From: Macrobrachium rosenbergii
Lineage: Eukaryota; Arthropoda; Malacostraca; Decapoda; Palaemonidae
Direction of reading: 5' to 3'
DNA length: 64,000 nucleotides
Assembly: GCF_040412425.1 (NCBI RefSeq)
Contig: NC_089744.1
Coordinates: 43,444,099-43,508,098, forward strand
The position numbers and the translations under genes are program-made. Position 1 is the first letter of the stretch. Every line of letters starts with the position of its first letter. The notes beneath the pieces were generated by a model that saw nothing but the letters and a program-made list of their open reading frames with translations, searched no databases and was not told the origin of the DNA. Positions 62,909 through 64,000 of the stretch are shown here, piece after piece.

Positions 62909-63104
62909 TGGAAAGAGAAACCCACAAGATTCCTGTGTATAACTTGTTTACTTGTAAATATTTACGTGTTACTTTTAAACTCGATTACTTTCAGGTCCTA
63001 ACTGTGACCCTTTTTCAAGAGATGAGGTAGTCAGGCTGGTTCAAGGCCCAGCAATCTTCTAGGAAACAAGTTATACACAGGAATCTTGTGGGTTTCTCTT
63101 TCCA
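62909..63104. mobile_element. 196-bp inverted-repeat insertion (MITE-like)
   Basis: Perfect 41-bp inverted repeats, left 62909-62949 and right 63064-63104, begin TGGAAAGAGAAACCCACAAG reading inward from each end. They enclose a 114-bp centre with no coding capacity. Both sides are flanked by ATT repeats (62851-62870 and 63104-63122), compatible with insertion into an ATT tract in the LINE 3' region and duplication of a few bases of it; the exact target duplication cannot be read in repetitive flanks. Complete identity of the arms suggests a recent insertion or strong structural constraint. Confidence 0.7.
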
Positions 63105-63531
63105 TTATTATTATTATTATTACTACGTTCCTTGCTGTTTTTGTTATTCTTACTTCCTGTTATTACTGTGTTTAATGTCATTGTAGAGTTTTGCAGTTTT
63201 CAATATTCGTATTTAGCCCTCTGGACCTGACCTCTGTAACCACCTAAGGACCCCAGATGGAAATTAATCGTCTGCAATCTGTATTTTTTATTGTTATCAT
63301 TTTAATTTTTTTTCCTGTTATTCCCCATATAATTACTGTCATTACCATTATTATGAATTCTATTTTTCCTACTTCTTCAGCAACTGTGTGGATACTGCTG
63401 ATAATTATTTTTGTCATGTTACCTTATGTATCTAGATTGTGTGTATTGTATTTGTATATTCCATGTATATGGCCCTTAGCCGCAATAAATAATTATTATT
63501 ATTATTATTAATTCTCTTCTGAGTCCGCTTT

Positions 63532-63534
<3 letters not shown>

Positions 63535-63610
<76 letters not shown>
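63535..63610. repeat. (TC)n microsatellite
   Basis: Uninterrupted TC tract of 76 bp just downstream of the LINE tail. Confidence 0.95.
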
Positions 63611-63613
<3 letters not shown>

Positions 63614-64000
63614 GTGATATTATATATTCAGACAAAATAAAGTGATTGTTTCATTCTTGCGAGTAAATTCAGTTTTAAAATGAAGATTCTCAGAGCAATA
63701 TGGTGATGAAAGTGATGTTTCAGTTAAAATGGTGTAATATTCTCTTAGTTTCCTCTTCCGCTGTATCAGGACCGGGCTAGATGATGACGTGCAATTGCTC
63801 GTCCCATCGGTTTTGCGTTAAGATGTCACCTGTGTATTATACACCAACATTCACAGTGGTATCCTGGATGTGTGATTACCAACGTCCAACTCCTTTCCGT
63901 AAATAAACATTTGCATTGCTGCAAGAAGTGGATACGAAAGGCCTTCTAGATGAAAGTTGTTGACCTCGTTTCTCAAAGGGGAAAAAAAAAAAAAGATGGC
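63611..64000. other. unrecognised sequence to the window end
   Basis: Nothing recognised in the last 390 bp. It ends in an A-run at 63981-63993. Confidence 0.35.

Larger units (their letters stand above)
58119..63515 (+). mobile_element. nearly full-length, inactivated LINE (CR1/L2-like)
   Basis: About 5.4 kb with the order expected of a two-ORF non-LTR retrotransposon: GC-richer 5' leader (58119-58415), ORF1 (58416-59753), ORF2 with endonuclease then reverse transcriptase (59975-62802), and a 3' region ending CCGCAATAAATAATTATT with an (ATT)n tail at about 63491-63515. Both ORFs are broken by several frameshifts. The RT sequence looks closest to the CR1/L2/Crack group to me, which is recognition by eye. 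The 5' boundary is set only by a composition change; no target duplication was found. A 196-bp inverted-repeat unit (62909-63104) sits inside the 3' region. Confidence 0.85.

Overview
The window looks like AT-rich, non-genic nuclear DNA of a decapod crustacean, most plausibly a shrimp. The reasons are the extreme density of long di- and trinucleotide microsatellites (TA, GA/TC, CA/GT, AAT), several locally amplified minisatellites, and layered remnants of LINEs, a Penelope-like element, a piggyBac-like element and a tRNA-derived-looking short interspersed repeat. The organism call is inference from repeat style; no conserved single-copy gene is available to fix it. No intact host protein-coding gene, rRNA or tRNA could be supported.

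Layout. 1-7 kb: unrecognised sequence, first microsatellites and a worn short interspersed repeat. 7.0-8.8 kb: a 542-bp palindrome whose ~242-bp arms are nearly identical, set between long (TA)n tracts and carrying a Penelope/hammerhead-like signature. 9.6-10.4 kb: a degenerate ~28-30-bp minisatellite. 11.56-15.39 kb: a 3.8-kb array of about 116 copies of a 33-bp unit. 18.4 kb: a good copy of the short interspersed repeat. 21.3-22.1 kb: a decayed LINE reverse transcriptase on the minus strand. 23.9-24.9 kb: a degenerate ~27-bp minisatellite. 26.1-30.8 kb: a nested transposon complex. 35.8-37.0 kb: a 52/53-bp minisatellite with a 105-bp higher-order repeat. 39.7-40.3 kb: a second large palindrome. 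47-49 kb: another short interspersed repeat, a microsatellite-bearing duplication and a LINE tail. 49-57 kb: a microsatellite-poor stretch with no recognised gene. 57.4 kb: a third clear short interspersed repeat. 58.1-63.5 kb: an almost full-length but frameshifted LINE (ORF1 coiled coil; ORF2 endonuclease plus reverse transcriptase), with a 41-bp perfect inverted-repeat insertion in its 3' region.

The best-supported event is in the 26-31 kb complex. Two Penelope-like fragments lie head to head. The right-hand copy is split by a 3.27-kb TTAA-flanked element with piggyBac-like termini. The left-hand copy has the same site unoccupied, so it serves as an in-window empty-site control. Between the piggyBac-like termini lie a broken N-terminal transposase remnant (plus strand) and a frameshifted, intron-free reading region on the minus strand for a protein with an N-terminal hydrophobic part followed by a long coiled coil. 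That suggests either gene capture by the transposon or a later insertion into it. I see no operon-like or cooperating gene system here; the apparent long open frames in the minisatellites and microsatellites are by-products of repeat structure.
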